Shown piece by piece: positions 1 through 10,430 of a stretch of DNA of 64,000 bases. The DNA comes from Talpa occidentalis (lineage: Eukaryota > Chordata > Mammalia > Eulipotyphla > Talpidae): the NCBI RefSeq assembly GCF_014898055.3, contig NW_023605083.1:95133483-95197482 (forward strand), in the 5' to 3' direction. The notes under the pieces were generated by a model. The model was not told where the DNA came from and made no database searches. It was given only the letters and a program-made list of their open reading frames with translations. Each line of letters starts with the position of its first letter. The stretch's first letter is position 1. The position numbers and the translations under genes were made by a program.

Positions 1-201
1 CCCGGCCTGCCAGGGAGCAACCCACAAGTCACAGCAGACCTCTCCTGTCTCGCCCGCTGCTCCCCTCAACAGTGTGTTTCAGTCAGTCTGCCTGTTCTGT
101 TCCCCACTCTGTCTCTGATGAATCCTCTTACCACCTGCACCTCTGGCCTGTACCCCAGCTCTTGTATGCATAAATAAATAAATCTTTAAAAAAAAAAAAA
201 A
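1..201 (+). mobile_element. tRNA-derived SINE, 5' end cut by the window
   Basis: Shares the family body (GCAGACCTCTCCTGTCTCGC, CAACAGTGTGTTTCAGTCAG) and ends in TAAATAAATAAATCTTT followed by an A run. The A and B box region is missing on the left. Confidence 0.85.
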
Positions 202-399
202 CACTTGGGTCTAACATTAAATCATCTTTCCTCTCAGTTACTGGGAAAATGAGGGTTTCAAGGGCAAGGTGTCCCTCAAGTATCCCCAAAACATGGCCTC
301 ATCCCACAGAGCTGGAGACTGGACACTATCTAACTCAGATCTACTTTCATGAATTCAAATTTCAATCTCCTCACAAAGAAGCCAACTGTCAGAAACTGT

Positions 400-564
400 T
401 TATATAGGAGAGTGGTTCACAGAACAGGCTTTGGAATCAGACAGTTTCAAGGACCAACTTTGCCACTTTCTAGCTGTGTGACCTTGAGTAGTTACTTAAA
501 CTGTCTGAGTCCCTGTCCTTACCTAACAATAGAATTGAACTCAAAAACTGTCAGGAGGCTTAAC
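400..564 (+). repeat. MIR fragment
   Basis: Carries the MIR core signature: GGCTTTGGAATCAGACAGTT, then TAGCTGTGTGACCTTGAGTA, then TTACTTAAACTGTCTGAG. An ancient SINE, diverged. The younger L1 at 583 is inserted directly beside it. Confidence 0.75.
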
Positions 565-582
565 AGAAATCATATGAGTGTC

Positions 583-1062
583 CCTAGGTATTTACCCAAA
601 GGACACAAACATCAATTCCAAAGAGCACCTGCACCCCTATGTTTACAGCAGCACTGTTTACAATAGCTAAGCTTTGGAAACAACCCAAATGCCCAAAAAT
701 AGATGACTGGATCAAGAAGATGTGGTACATATACACCATGGAATATTACTCAGCATTCAAAAAAGATAAACACATGCAATTTGCAGCAACATGGATGGCG
801 CTGGAAGGGATCATGCTCAGCGAAATAAGCCAGAAAGAAAAAGAAAAATACCGGATGGTCTCACTCATAGCAGGAATCTAGAAAACTTAAATAAGGGACC
901 AGGAAAATGAATAACTATAAGAAAGTGAAAATCAAAATCAACAAAAAACTATGAACCAGAGACATTCAATGGGAGGTGGGGGGCCGGGAGGGGAGGGATT
1001 GGGGTCAAAATAAGAGGGTTGCAATTGTATGGGGAATATAAAAATAAAATTTATTTAAAAAA
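583..1062 (+). mobile_element. 5'-truncated young L1
   Basis: 480-bp LINE-1 3' end. It holds the C-terminal ORF2 stretch (FTAALFTIAKLWKQPKCPKI, then WIKKMWYIYTMEYYSAF, open to the stop at 879-881) and a G-rich 3' UTR with AATAAAAT and an A tail. It is flanked by a perfect 18-bp target-site duplication, AGAAATCATATGAGTGTC, at 565-582 and 1063-1080. The perfect duplication and open ORF2 tail indicate a recent insertion. Confidence 0.92.
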
Positions 1063-1174
1063 AGAAATCATATGAGTGTCATCTACTTTCACAGCACACA
1101 GCACTTCTCATTCACAGCATTCACCGTGGTTTATGAGAAGTTTGTGTATGAACGTGTACACACACCCCTCTTTG

Positions 1175-1310
1175 GCCAATAGTTGCCTCTACTAGCATGT
1201 AAGTGCCATGAGTCAAGGATGCTATTGTACTTTCCCAGTTTCCAAGACAGGGCACAGGGCAACGGGGACAGGGCAGGCACTCAATGTATGTTGTCTGGGT
1301 AAAATAAAAT
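1175..1310 (+). repeat. L2 3'-end fragment
   Basis: Resembles the L2 3' end: TAGCATGTAAGTGCCATGAG, then GACAGGGCACAGGGCA, then GGCAGGCACTCAATGTATG. Diverged. Confidence 0.6.
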
Positions 1311-2866
1311 CTTCAGCAAGTAAGTCCCCAGTAGATGATAAATATTAATTTTACTATCATATGAGCCTATGGGATACTCTGCCTCCCAGGCTCACTCCAA
1401 GGGTTTGTGGAGAGAAGTAAGAGACTCTGTATACTTTCAGGAAGCCCACAGCTGAGCATTACTCTCATGAATGATCAGGATACGGAGAACAGAGATAAGA
1501 AATGATGAACTCATCTTCCTATTACACCCTAGAACATCAAAACGTGGAAAGAGATGAAAGACAATGGAAACAGCAAACTTTTTAATATTTTGTTGTTGTT
1601 AATCTTCTGTGAATGAAGCTACTTTAACAACCTCCTGGAAAAAAGTGCCTGGGCAAACACTGCCGGATACAGGAGTTCTCAGTCTTCATCGTCGGAACAC
1701 AGTCCGTGCTTCAGCACTGGCAGAGAAAAGGATGGGAACGTCAGGTACAGCACCCTCTGATGGGCTGCTCGGCTGCTTGGCTGGCTGGCTACAGGGTCTA
1801 CAGTCCATGGGCACCAAAACAGTATCGACCAAGAACTGTACAAGGCAGAAATGAACACAGCCACCTAAATCCCCAAGGCCACAGTCAGCTCTTCAAAACT
1901 CAGAAAAGATGCTCCAGGTGTCTCTAAACAGTGTACTTCCAGTTAAAAGCCGTATATTTACTCAGGGAACCGCCAAGAAGCTGGGATGGCTGGAATGAAA
2001 CCTCTTTCTTTAAGAGGTAAAACACTAAGTGCCACCATCTTGCATTTTTCTCATTTTTATAAGAAAGAGGGAAAAAAATCTAAATTCCTACTTTCTGAGG
2101 GAACAAATAAGGATTTGATGGGAAATACTCTCAAATTGTGAGGAAACGGCACCATCTAGTGACTTTATGAGACACTGCCACAATTGACTTACACAGCTTT
2201 TTGGACCGTGCCTTTCCTTGTTTGAAAACATAGTAAATACAACCAGACTGTTTGGGAGATTCCAACTCAGTCATGGATTCTGATAGCGAAGTGCCACAGT
2301 GGAGGGATGTCACTTCATTATTCTGTCATTGTTCGCGAAGTCCTTAATTTATAAAAGAGATTAGAGGGAACGACTATAAAAAGGATTCCATTGACTATTA
2401 ACATCCTTCCAAGGCAAATAAGTGCTGTTAGTTTGGGGGAGCAATACTGGGGTTGTATAAAAATGATTTTTGTTTGTTTGTTTGGGTTAAGTGGTTATTA
2501 ATTAGTTATCAGCTAAATATAGGAAATTTTATATATGTATGTATAATACTGCTACTAGTTAAAATGTTAATTGCACAGACCTTTCATAGGGATACTCTCT
2601 ACTTAGTAGAGCAGCAACAGCAAATCCTCCAAACTGCTTGAAATATCTGAAAAAACACCCAGATCTTTTTGTTTTACCAAGCAACCTTCTGCCTAACAAT
2701 TTGATGTTTAAAAGCACAAGCACAACTGAAAAGGTACATCCTTCTGTGCCCTCCATAGCACTATTCCCCTATACACACCCACACCCAGGGCAAACTGCAA
2801 AGTTGGTAATCTGGTTTTCTATCAAAGCCTGGCTAAGCGGTAAGAAAAGCAGGGTAACCAGCTTAC
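1311..2866. other. ZNF18 intronic DNA with an unassigned CpG-retaining segment
   Basis: No exon or named repeat. About 1600-1930 is of unusually high complexity and keeps several CpGs. 2148-2163 is a CTCF-like match. The short open frames here have no support as genes. Confidence 0.5.
2148..2163 (-). promoter_or_regulatory. CTCF-like motif
   Basis: GGCACCATCTAGTGAC on plus. Its reverse complement resembles the CTCF core CCACTAGATGGCGCC with two or three mismatches. Single-motif evidence only. Confidence 0.3.
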
Positions 2867-2958
2867 CTGAGGCGCTGTTTGGAGAAGTGAGGCTCCAAAG
2901 TCCTGGTCTCTGATGAGCCTTTCTTCAGGTTGGGCAGAAAGCTGAGATGCAGCCATCA
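2867..2958 (-). CDS. ZNF18: ZNF18 third coding exon: linker
   Basis: 92-bp exon with acceptor CTTACTTCAG and donor GTAAGC. It completes the split codon (G plus TG, Val) and then reads MAASQLSAQPEERLIRDQ and DFGASLLQTAPQ, ending in phase 0. Human ZNF18 has a very similar segment here (LAASQPARLEERLIRDQDLG). This is the last ZNF18 exon I can find in the window. The residues expected next (a short QWRQLDSTQKEQYW-like stretch and then five C2H2 fingers) were not found between 1 and 2866 and must lie to the left. The cumulative coding length in the window is 669 nt, 223 codons. Confidence 0.88.
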
Positions 2959-3348
2959 CTGAAGTAAGAAACAGAAGCGTGAAGAAGCTACTTACTACTC
3001 TCCACAGAACATAAGAGAAAAATCTTCACAGATTAGAACTGTTATTTGTGAGGCCATCTATGATTTCCCTAACTCCCTCCAATTTTCCAATATTTTCACC
3101 TATATTTGCTTCCAAACCAAAATCCAAATGGTTTGACCAAAATCCAAAAAATGATTTAATTATAGACCTTGAATCTCAAAATCAGAGCAATTCATGCAGG
3201 TCTATCCTGCTTCCAAACTTTCCAGAGATATCCTAATCTGGGCAGCATTATCATTTTCAACTCACTCTTAGGTCTACTAACCCCGATGCCCAAATTCCTC
3301 TAAGAGAGCACCACACACTGGCATGAGTAACTGGTAACTGCCCCTCAC
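2959..3348 (-). other. ZNF18: ZNF18 intron between coding exons 2 and 3
   Basis: 390-bp intron with GTGAGG donor and CTTACTTCAG acceptor. No repeat or other feature is recognised in it. Confidence 0.8.
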
Positions 3349-3538
3349 CTAATTCTTGTTCAGGGTCAGACTCCTCTTTCACGATGTGGCTCAGTGGCTC
3401 CCCAGGCCCGGAGGGTGAATTCTGAAGTCCCAGCTCCTGAGGCACCACTTCAAGATGGGTTTCCACTTCCCGCACTTGACAACTTGCTGATTCCACTTTC
3501 TCTGATAATATTTCCTGTCCTAGAACTTGGATGCTGAT
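3349..3538 (-). CDS. ZNF18: ZNF18 second coding exon: linker after the SCAN domain
   Basis: 190-bp exon continuing ZNF18 from residue 130. The acceptor is TCTTTAG before ATCAGCATCCAAG and the donor is GTGAGG after GAATTAG. It begins ISIQVLGQEILSEK and continues through SCQVREVETHLEVVPQELGL and LSHIVKEESD, the acidic linker between SCAN and the downstream region. It has no recognised catalytic or DNA-binding motif. VKEE is a plausible SUMO-acceptor consensus (psi-K-x-E), which is an inference from the motif only. The exon starts in phase 0 and ends after one base of a codon, matching the two leading bases of the next exon. The reading is open throughout. Confidence 0.92.
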
Positions 3539-4771
3539 CTAAAGACCAGATAGCACTAATTACTAAAGGATCCAGAGTGAGGATTTCTGAAAAAAACAAA
3601 GCTAATCTTCTATGGAGATCATAAATCATAAGCTCCTTAGCGGCATGCAACAGGGAAGGAGAAAGCCAGATTTCTAGTTCAGCAGGAACCCACAAGGGAA
3701 ACATCCTAAGAGAGGCCAAAAGCTGAGACCTGAGCCAGGCCTGGGAGACCTTCAAGATATGCCACTAATTGATGGAGAGTCTCCATTAATTAAAATCCAG
3801 CCATCTGTTGAACTCCTTGAACATTTTAGTGTAAAGCTGGAATGGGATGGGAAACTTTTATCTTCAATTCCTAATGGCGAAGATATATTGAAAGTCACAG
3901 AGTCTTATGGGGATAGACAAATGTGTTACAGTAAGTAAATATTTGGTCTTGGTCCATGCTTCCTGGCACAGAGCTTCTAAAACCCTTAGAATTTCCTGAA
4001 GGATGAGTGACAGGAATGTCTTTTGTTATTTATATTAATGCCCATTCAACTAAACCTGAGTGTATGCTATTGAGGTGACTTTTAGTGAACTCCTAGGGTA
4101 ACTTCAGGATCAGGGCTGGTCACCAGAGGAGCCAACTAGGTAAACAGAGGGTGAGAACCATCCTTCAATCTCTGAGGAAAGGAGAAGTGCTGGAGATTTT
4201 CAATCACCAATCATCAATAATTAATCATGCTTGAGTAATGAAACATCCATAAAAACCATGCAACTATAAGTTGAGGGAGCTTCTGAGGTGGTAAATACCT
4301 CAAAATACTGACAGGATAGCATAATCAGAAAGAAAGGGCATGAAATTGCTGTGCTGCCACCACCACCTTCATTTGGCAGTTTCTGAGTCATTTCCTTTAT
4401 AATAAACAGGTAAAGGTAAGTAAAGTGTTTCCTTGAGTTCTATGAGTCACTCTGGCAAATTATCAAACCCAAGGCAGTTGTGGAAACCTCCAAATTCATT
4501 CAGTCAGTGTAAGTATAGAGACCTCTGCGACTTGCCACTGGTATCTGAAATGGGGGCAGTTTTGTGACACTGACCCCTTATCCTTTGGGGTCAGCCAATC
4601 CCAGATAATGTCAGAACTGAACTGAATTCAAGACAACCAGTTGTCTGATGTTGACAATCAGAGAACTGGAAAACTGGTTGTTGATATAGAAAAGCCCATA
4701 TAATTGGTTTCAGGAACATTCTATCAATACTAAGATCCCAGCTAGCTCAGATTGTAATGCTCTCTGCTTAC
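3539..4771 (-). other. ZNF18: ZNF18 intron between coding exons 1 and 2
   Basis: Flanked by GTAAGC donor and TCTTTAG acceptor on the minus strand. Most of it is a single old LTR in plus orientation (about 3900-4735). 3539-3900 shows nothing recognisable. Confidence 0.8.
3900..4735 (+). mobile_element. Old LTR (ERVL/MaLR-like family) in plus orientation
   Basis: Has LTR landmarks in order: TGGTCACCAGAGGAGCCAAC, then ATGAAACATCCATAAAAACC, then a polyadenylation region TTTATAATAAACAGGTAA followed by TTTCCTTGAGTTCTATGAG. These match an LTR family common in eutherian genomes. I cannot name the subfamily with certainty. It ends only about 36 bp from the ZNF18 start-codon exon donor. The opposite-strand relative is at 46330-47090. 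Confidence 0.65.
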
Positions 4772-5158
4772 CCACTGCCAGAGTCTCTGGGGGTCTCCCT
4801 TCAAGCTCTCCACGAGGGTCACTGCCTCCTCTCCACTGCCTGGACACTGCTTCCGCACCCACATCTGGATCTCCCCAGGGAGGATGGTGAGGAACTGCTC
4901 CAACATGAGGATCTCTAGGATCTGTTCCTTGGTGTGAACTTCCGGCTGCAGCCACTGAAAGCACAGCTTTCGAAGTTGTCTCAGGGTCTCGTGGGGCCCA
5001 GACATCACCTGGTAACGAAACTGCCTGAAAAGCTGGCGTGCAGTCTCAGGGCTAGCAAGCTCCTCTTGGGAGGCAGCATCTGCTCCAGCGAATAGAGAGT
5101 TCTCAGCCTTCGCCAGTGGCGGCAGCAGGACCAGGGTCTGCCCCAACTCAACGGGCAT
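4772..5158 (-). CDS. ZNF18: ZNF18 first coding exon: N-terminus and SCAN domain (partial gene)
   Basis: Encodes residues 1-129 of a SCAN zinc-finger protein, a nuclear DNA-binding transcription factor family. The SCAN domain spans about residues 38-121 (from [12 protein letters not shown] through [20 protein letters not shown]) and mediates homo- and heterodimerisation with other SCAN proteins. The protein closely matches the remembered human ZNF18 N-terminus, including the start MPV.LGQ. The start is the ATG at 5158-5156 with A at -3. The open frame extends 5 codons upstream, but only to a TTG. The exon ends in LWQW at a canonical donor (GTAAGC, 4771 downward) in phase 0. The next coding exon resumes with ISIQVLGQ, exactly as expected. 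The zinc-finger exons are outside the window, so this is a partial gene and not a pseudogene. No stop or frameshift is seen in the exon. Confidence 0.95.
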
Positions 5159-5274
5159 TGTCTGGCTTGGCAAGTTCTTTCAGGTGAAGTGCTTCTGGGA
5201 TGGAGTTGTCTCGGGAGAATCAGGACTTCACAGAGTTTCTCACCGGAACACCAGCAAAGGAGAGAGACTGAATG
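5159..5274 (-). other. ZNF18: ZNF18 5' UTR part of the start-codon exon
   Basis: The sequence upstream of the ATG has a strong acceptor on the minus strand: a pyrimidine run (TGTGTCTCTCTTCTTTAG) with AG at 5276-5275, so the exon probably starts at 5274. There is no upstream ATG in frame before a stop. The exact acceptor is inferred from the splice signal, not from a transcript. Confidence 0.6.
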
Positions 5275-6399
5275 CTAAAGAAGAGAGACACATTTTCAAA
5301 AAGAAGAAATTTGCATGCCCTACCTGAGAAACCTCAGTCACAGATCTTTCAAAACTAGTAATTACACTATTCCATTTTGAAAGATTGTAAATTCGAAGTC
5401 ACAAAGCAAACCACTAATACTATATCTAAATTGTGACCATCCCCCTAGGATTTTATAACACTGTTTTCTGGTCCTCAAACAGCTTCATGTGGTACCTTTC
5501 ATTATTCTACTTTGGAAGTTTGAAGAACAAGAAAAAAAGTACCACATCAAGCAGTTTAACTATGGTTTACAGGTGAGCAGCATTTCTGCAAAACACTTCC
5601 ATATCTACATCCATACATCTGAGGGCTGAAAAATAAAACTGAACAAAGACATCAATGCCCTAGAAATAAAGGTTGATGTTGACAGGATCAGATACTTCCA
5701 TACTAAATGAGATTGAAAAGTAAATATTAACTCTTTCCCAAAAGGTGCAATTCTAAGCGACTTCTTCAGTGCCATGTTGAAAACTGGTATATATGGAAAT
5801 CTATGAAAAATGTCACATCTGAAATTTTCAATCCTGGGCTAAAGATGCCTACAAATAATACTAACTACTTAGAAAACATTCCTCCAGTCTTGGACTAAGT
5901 GATCACTATTTAATGGTGAATGGTATCAAGATTGAAAAGAGAGTATTACACAGTGAAAAGAGAAATATTAAATGCAAAGTTAACATATTTTCAAAGGATC
6001 ATGCACTATTTTTAGTTATCTTTCTAGCATGTAATCCTAAAGAATATAGTTCTAAAGGCAAAAGAAAATGTTAGGAAAATCCAAAAGAACAGAAAATACA
6101 TTTATAGTACTGTATTGTATTTATCAAGAACCATAAATTATGCCACGTACCATGTGTTTATAAGAAAATCTGTGTATCGTGAATCTGCTCAATTTAAACC
6201 CATGGTGTTCAACATACATGTTTCTCACATACACCTCATCAAATTTACTTACTGTTTAAAAAAAGTCCACATATTCATTCATATAATCAGAGAGAAGCCA
6301 GTATGCTACAGGATATATATTATGTGCTCACTAAATAATGTGTTTTGGTTATTTGTTTCTGGCCATGGCAGAATCAAATAAACAACAAGAATCCAAATA

Positions 6400-9208
6400 A
6401 ACTAGTCCTGTAATCAATTACAAAACTTGATAATATTTATAAGGAAACAATAGGCAGGCAAGAGTGAAATCCCTGAATGGAGAAAAACTCATTGGATAAG
6501 CTTCATGACCATCTATCTGTCTACATGGGGACAATTTCCGAACATACTGTGGGGAGCTACAGCTCAAGAAAAGTTCATAGGTCTTACTGAACTGAGGAAG
6601 CAGATGTCAGAATTTGGAACTTCTGAAGTGGCTGGAATCTGAACAACAGGACAGTGGAGAGGAGGGAGCTGTGGAGGAGGAGACAGAAGTCTAAATTTCC
6701 CTGTGCACCCTTGGCTAAGGGTTGGACTGCATATGAGTAGGATGAAACTATGTAAGGTCTAACAGCAAGCAGTTACCATAGGGTAAAGAGGAAAGGAGAG
6801 ATAGAAGGCTAATAAGTGATGAAAGGCATTGGTATTTTGACCATTAATGGAGAAACTTTGTTAACATGGAAGGCATCCTGAAATACCAGAAAGGTTACAT
6901 ATTAGGAGTCAACACCATAGGCTAGAGTAAGACATACTGTAAACCTGCCCTTAAAGACCTAAAAGCAAGCCTCAACATGACCCACAGAGAGCAGTCTACT
7001 GGTCTATTGTGATCAAATTAGAAGGACTTGGGAAACACTTTGGACTTTCCAAAGATGTGCCCTAACAAGGCATAAAACCACATTAACACAAGTCAGAAGT
7101 GGTCAGTCAGTAATTAAGATCAATACTCTTCAGAGAAAGATAATAGAAATTTTAGCATCTATGATGTGTCATCCACAACATCCAAGGCGCAATCCAAAAT
7201 TACTAGGTGTATTTAGACATTTTTTAAAAAGGAAAATGTGACCCAGTATTAACTGGAAAAAACAATTAAGAGAAACCAACCCATTAAGAGAAACCAACCC
7301 CAACATGGCCCAACGACTGAAAGAAAAATGTAGTCTTAAGCGATACTTTCCATCAAGAAATAGAAATTATAAAAAGAATCAAATGCAAATTCCAGAAAAA
7401 GAACCATCAGAATTTGCCATCCCCCAAAACATCTGTCAGAAACAAGAATCAAAATAAAGGCATTTTTCAGATAAATAAATAAGAAAATGTCACCAGTTGC
7501 ATGCACAAGAAATGATAAAGGACATCTTCAGTTGAAGGGAAATGCCAATCTACAGAAAGGCATAAAGATCTCCAAAAATAGTAAGTATATGTTGAATAAA
7601 TATAAAATACTATGCTTTCATTTCTTATAATTTCCTTAAAAGTCAGCTGACTCTTAAAAGCAAAAATAACAAAGTAGAACGTAAGTGGAAGCAAAGGATT
7701 TTTAAAAACAGTACCAAAAAAAGAGGTAAATGCAATTAATCTGTTGCTAGATTATTATTATTATATTTATGAAGTGCTGAGAGGTAGGAAGAGAGTGGTG
7801 TTGAGTGTCAAGTGACAAATGGTTAGAGTATGGTGTTAAGGGAGAGGCAAGAAATGAGAAATGTGTATTGTGAAATATAAAGTGATATTTTTGAAATATT
7901 AGACTGTAAGTTAAACTTTGATTTTCTAGCTATAAAAATCTTATATAAAGAAGTATAGTTTTAAAAACCAATAAGGAATACCTAGAAACACTCAATAACC
8001 CAAAATGTGATAGGGAAAAAGCAAGAGAATAAAATAAAAACAGAAAGCTCAAATGTGGGGGGAAAAAAAGATGAATACCCAACCATATCAATAATTACAT
8101 TAAATGTAAATGGATTAAGCACTGGAATTATAAAGCAGAGATAGTTAGATTTTTAAAAGCAAGACCCAACCATATACTGTCTGTAAGAAACATTTTTTAT
8201 ATAAAGTCAAGATAGTTTGGAATTGAATGATATTCTATTCAAATAGTGAGCACATGAAAGCTGATATGGCTATATAGGTATATGACTAAAAGATTTCAAA
8301 GACATTTCATGATGAGAAATGGATTAAGTCATCAAGAATATATAATTAGTGTGGCTATATTAGTATCTGACAAAGTATACTTCAAGATAAAAGGAAATAA
8401 AGGCCATTTTAGTATGATAAATGGGTCAAATCATCTAAAACATAAAACAACCTAAATGTGTATGTATCTGTAGGGGCACAATAGGCACAGAGCAGGTTAT
8501 CTATGATCTGGCAGACGGGTAAAGGAGAGTCCTGGAGCCCTCAGTGGGTTTCTCAAGCTTTTATTGAGCTTTACATGTAGTGTGGCAAACAGATACATGA
8601 CAGGCAGGGGTGCCAGGAGGCCTGGAGGCGAGCAGGCCTCCAAGGAGAACAAAGGTTCTCCTTAACCAAACTTTAGTCAAGCTCCTGAATCCTCTTTTTG
8701 ACCAGTCTCCGTCCTTGGGCTCTGTCCTTGACTCTTTTGATAGTTCTTGTACGAATTTTCTTGGGGCAGTTTATGGAGGCGAGCAGGCCTCCAAGCCCCT
8801 GGCAAGTCTTCACTCTGGGCGTCTCTCTCTTCTGGCTTTCTTTCTCCCCTTCTCTCTCCTGCCTCTCTCCTGCCTCTGCTTCTCTAGTGACTACCTCAAT
8901 ACTCCTCCCATGGCCCACAGAAGTAAATAAGTCAGCTTACAACTGCAGGTACCCCATAAGGCAGGGCAATCCTAATGGTGGGAGGGCAGAAAAGCCTGAA
9001 AACCATTTACCCTACAATATCAGATCTAAAGGGACAAATCTTCAATCATAGTTGCAGATTTTTCTCGGTAATTGGTAGAATAAGTAGACTCCCCCCCAAA
9101 AAAATATTGGTAAGGATAAAGAAAATATGAAAACAGTATCAACCAACTTGATCCAATTGACATTTAGACTCAACAGCAGAACACACATTCATTTAAAAAG
9201 CACACGAA
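6400..9208 (+). mobile_element. Old L1, decayed, interrupted by a solo LTR
   Basis: 7100-8468 aligns by eye with an L1 5' part and the start of ORF2 in plus orientation (landmarks AAAATGTGACCCAGTATTAA, TTAAATGTAAATGGATTAAG, GCAAGACCCAACCATATACT, GTGGCTATATTAGTATCTGA). The same ORF2 order resumes after the LTR at 9017 (CCAATTGACATTTAGACTCA). Many stops and frameshifts. The boundary near 6400 is uncertain. Confidence 0.7.
8469..9016 (-). mobile_element. Solo retroviral LTR, minus orientation
   Basis: 548 bp bounded by inverted termini (TGTAGGG on each strand, i.e. TGTAGGGG on the left and CCCTACA on the right). On the minus strand it has AATAAA (8565-8560) followed by CTTGAGAAACCCACTGAGGG, as in an R/U5 region. 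Flanks GTATC and ATATC are a 5-bp target-site duplication with one mismatch. It interrupts an old L1. No internal viral genes are present. A 22-bp perfect direct repeat inside it (8623-8644 and 8774-8795) brackets a 129-bp segment. Confidence 0.82.
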
Positions 9209-9470
9209 GGGCTTCCCTGGTGGCACAGGGTTTAGTCTCGGCATTATCAAGATAACGCCAGCCACTGAGGCATGAGTTCAATCTTTGGCCAGGGAGCTGA
9301 CCCACATGGTGCAGCAGACCTCTCCTGTTTCACCAGCTGCTCCCCTCAGCAGTGTGTTTCAGTAGATCTGACTGTTCTGCTCCCCACTCTGTCTCTGGTG
9401 AATGCTCTCACCCCAATTCCCCCCAGCTCTGAACTGCACCCCAATTGTGTGCATAAATAAATAAAATAAA
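9209..9470 (+). mobile_element. tRNA-derived SINE
   Basis: Full-length copy starting GGGCTTCCCTGGTGGCACAG and ending GCATAAATAAATAAAATAAA. Diverged A/B box region. Inserted in the old L1 and directly abuts an inverted partial copy. Confidence 0.85.
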
Positions 9471-9559
9471 TCTGCTGTGCCATGTGGGTTAGCTCCCTGG
9501 CAGAGGCAGGGGATAGCTTGATAGTGCTGAGATTTAACCTCTGCACCACCAGGGAGGCC
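9471..9559 (-). mobile_element. tRNA-derived SINE, 5' half only, inverted
   Basis: The reverse complement reads GGCCTCCCTGGTGGTGCAGA through CATGGCACAGCAGA, i.e. the tRNA-like half of the same family without its 3' half. It sits tail-to-tail against the copy at 9209-9470. Confidence 0.8.
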
Positions 9560-9749
9560 TAGGTTATGGGTTTTTATCCCAATGATTTCAGAAGTATCTA
9601 GTTACAACAACAAAAAAAGAGATATCCCAAATGTATAGTTGTTACATTATTAAAGCTGTTACAAATTAGGATGAATTTTAAATGTACATCTAGGTAAGTA
9701 TACTTATTATACATACTCATAGAAGTGTTTACTGAACACCTGCTACTGA

Positions 9750-9873
9750 CAAAGGTTCTCCTTAACCAAACTTTAGTCAAGCTCCTGAATCCTCTTTTTG
9801 ACCAGTCTCCGTCCTTGGGCTCTGTCCTTGACTCTTTTGATAGTTTTTGTAGGAATTTTCTTGGGGCAGTTTA
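9750..9873 (-). repeat. Second copy of a 124-bp segment also found in the solo LTR
   Basis: From CAAAGGTTCTCCTTAACC to TTTTCTTGGGGCAGTTTA it matches 8650-8773 at 122 of 124 positions, an offset of exactly 1100 bp. The flanks differ on both sides. Strand is given to match the LTR. Confidence 0.85.
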
Positions 9874-10430
9874 AGGAAAATCCTCCATCTTTGATATCTA
9901 GTACAATTCTACATCCCCAGTCTTGTTATGGGACCATCCCGATATCTGATCAAATTACTTGTCACCTGGCTTACCTTCCACAAAACTCCAATCACAACTC
10001 CCGTCAAAGGTTGCCATTAGTAATTTTCCATTCACGCCCCTGCACCACCTCCTTCTTCTCCCCCTTCCCCCTCCTCCCGTCACTCCCCCGCTTTGGCAGC
10101 AACACTGCTTCTCCCTGTATTCAGAGTGCACCCCAACTCTCTGCTACTGCAAACGCCCATTGTACTAGTCCCTCTGAATGAGTCTGCCTTGCCACCTAAA
10201 GTCTAGTAATTTTTTTACGTAGCAGCTCCATATTAGGCCCTGTTCGTGCTATTTTTAATTCTCACAATTACCCGGCAAAGTTTTCAAAGCAGGAAGCTCT
10301 GAGGATCAGAGTGGCAGCCAAAGGCAAACCCAGGGAGCTCTAAAGCCTGTGCTCGGGGAGGGCAGCCGTGGAGGTATGGAAATTCATGGAGGCGAGCTCG
10401 GGAGCTGTCACTAACGGCTGCGGGGGGCTA
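9874..10430. other. Unassigned sequence before the CpG island
   Basis: Directly follows the shared segment and may be more of the same retroviral family. I see no gene in it. A pyrimidine-rich stretch lies at about 10045-10090. Confidence 0.35.

Noticed and set aside
639..881. Apparent 80-codon gene (FTAALFTIAKLWKQPK...)
   Set aside because: It is the C-terminal fragment of L1 ORF2 in a 5'-truncated insertion, not a host gene.
5159..5173. Five-codon N-terminal extension of ZNF18 (MPSQT)
   Set aside because: The upstream 'start' is TTG. The ATG at 5158 matches the known ZNF18 N-terminus and has a good context.
8610..9051. Open frames inside the LTR region, including a hydrophobic stretch (LTLLIVLVRIFLGQF)
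   Set aside because: They lie in LTR sequence. The plus-strand one has no ATG at its proposed start (TTG), and the hydrophobic run repeats only because the 124-bp segment is duplicated.
9209..9470. tRNA-like A and B boxes as a real tRNA gene, here and in other SINE copies
   Set aside because: No complete cloverleaf is formed, and the tRNA-like part is always followed by the SINE body and an A-rich tail. These are SINEs.
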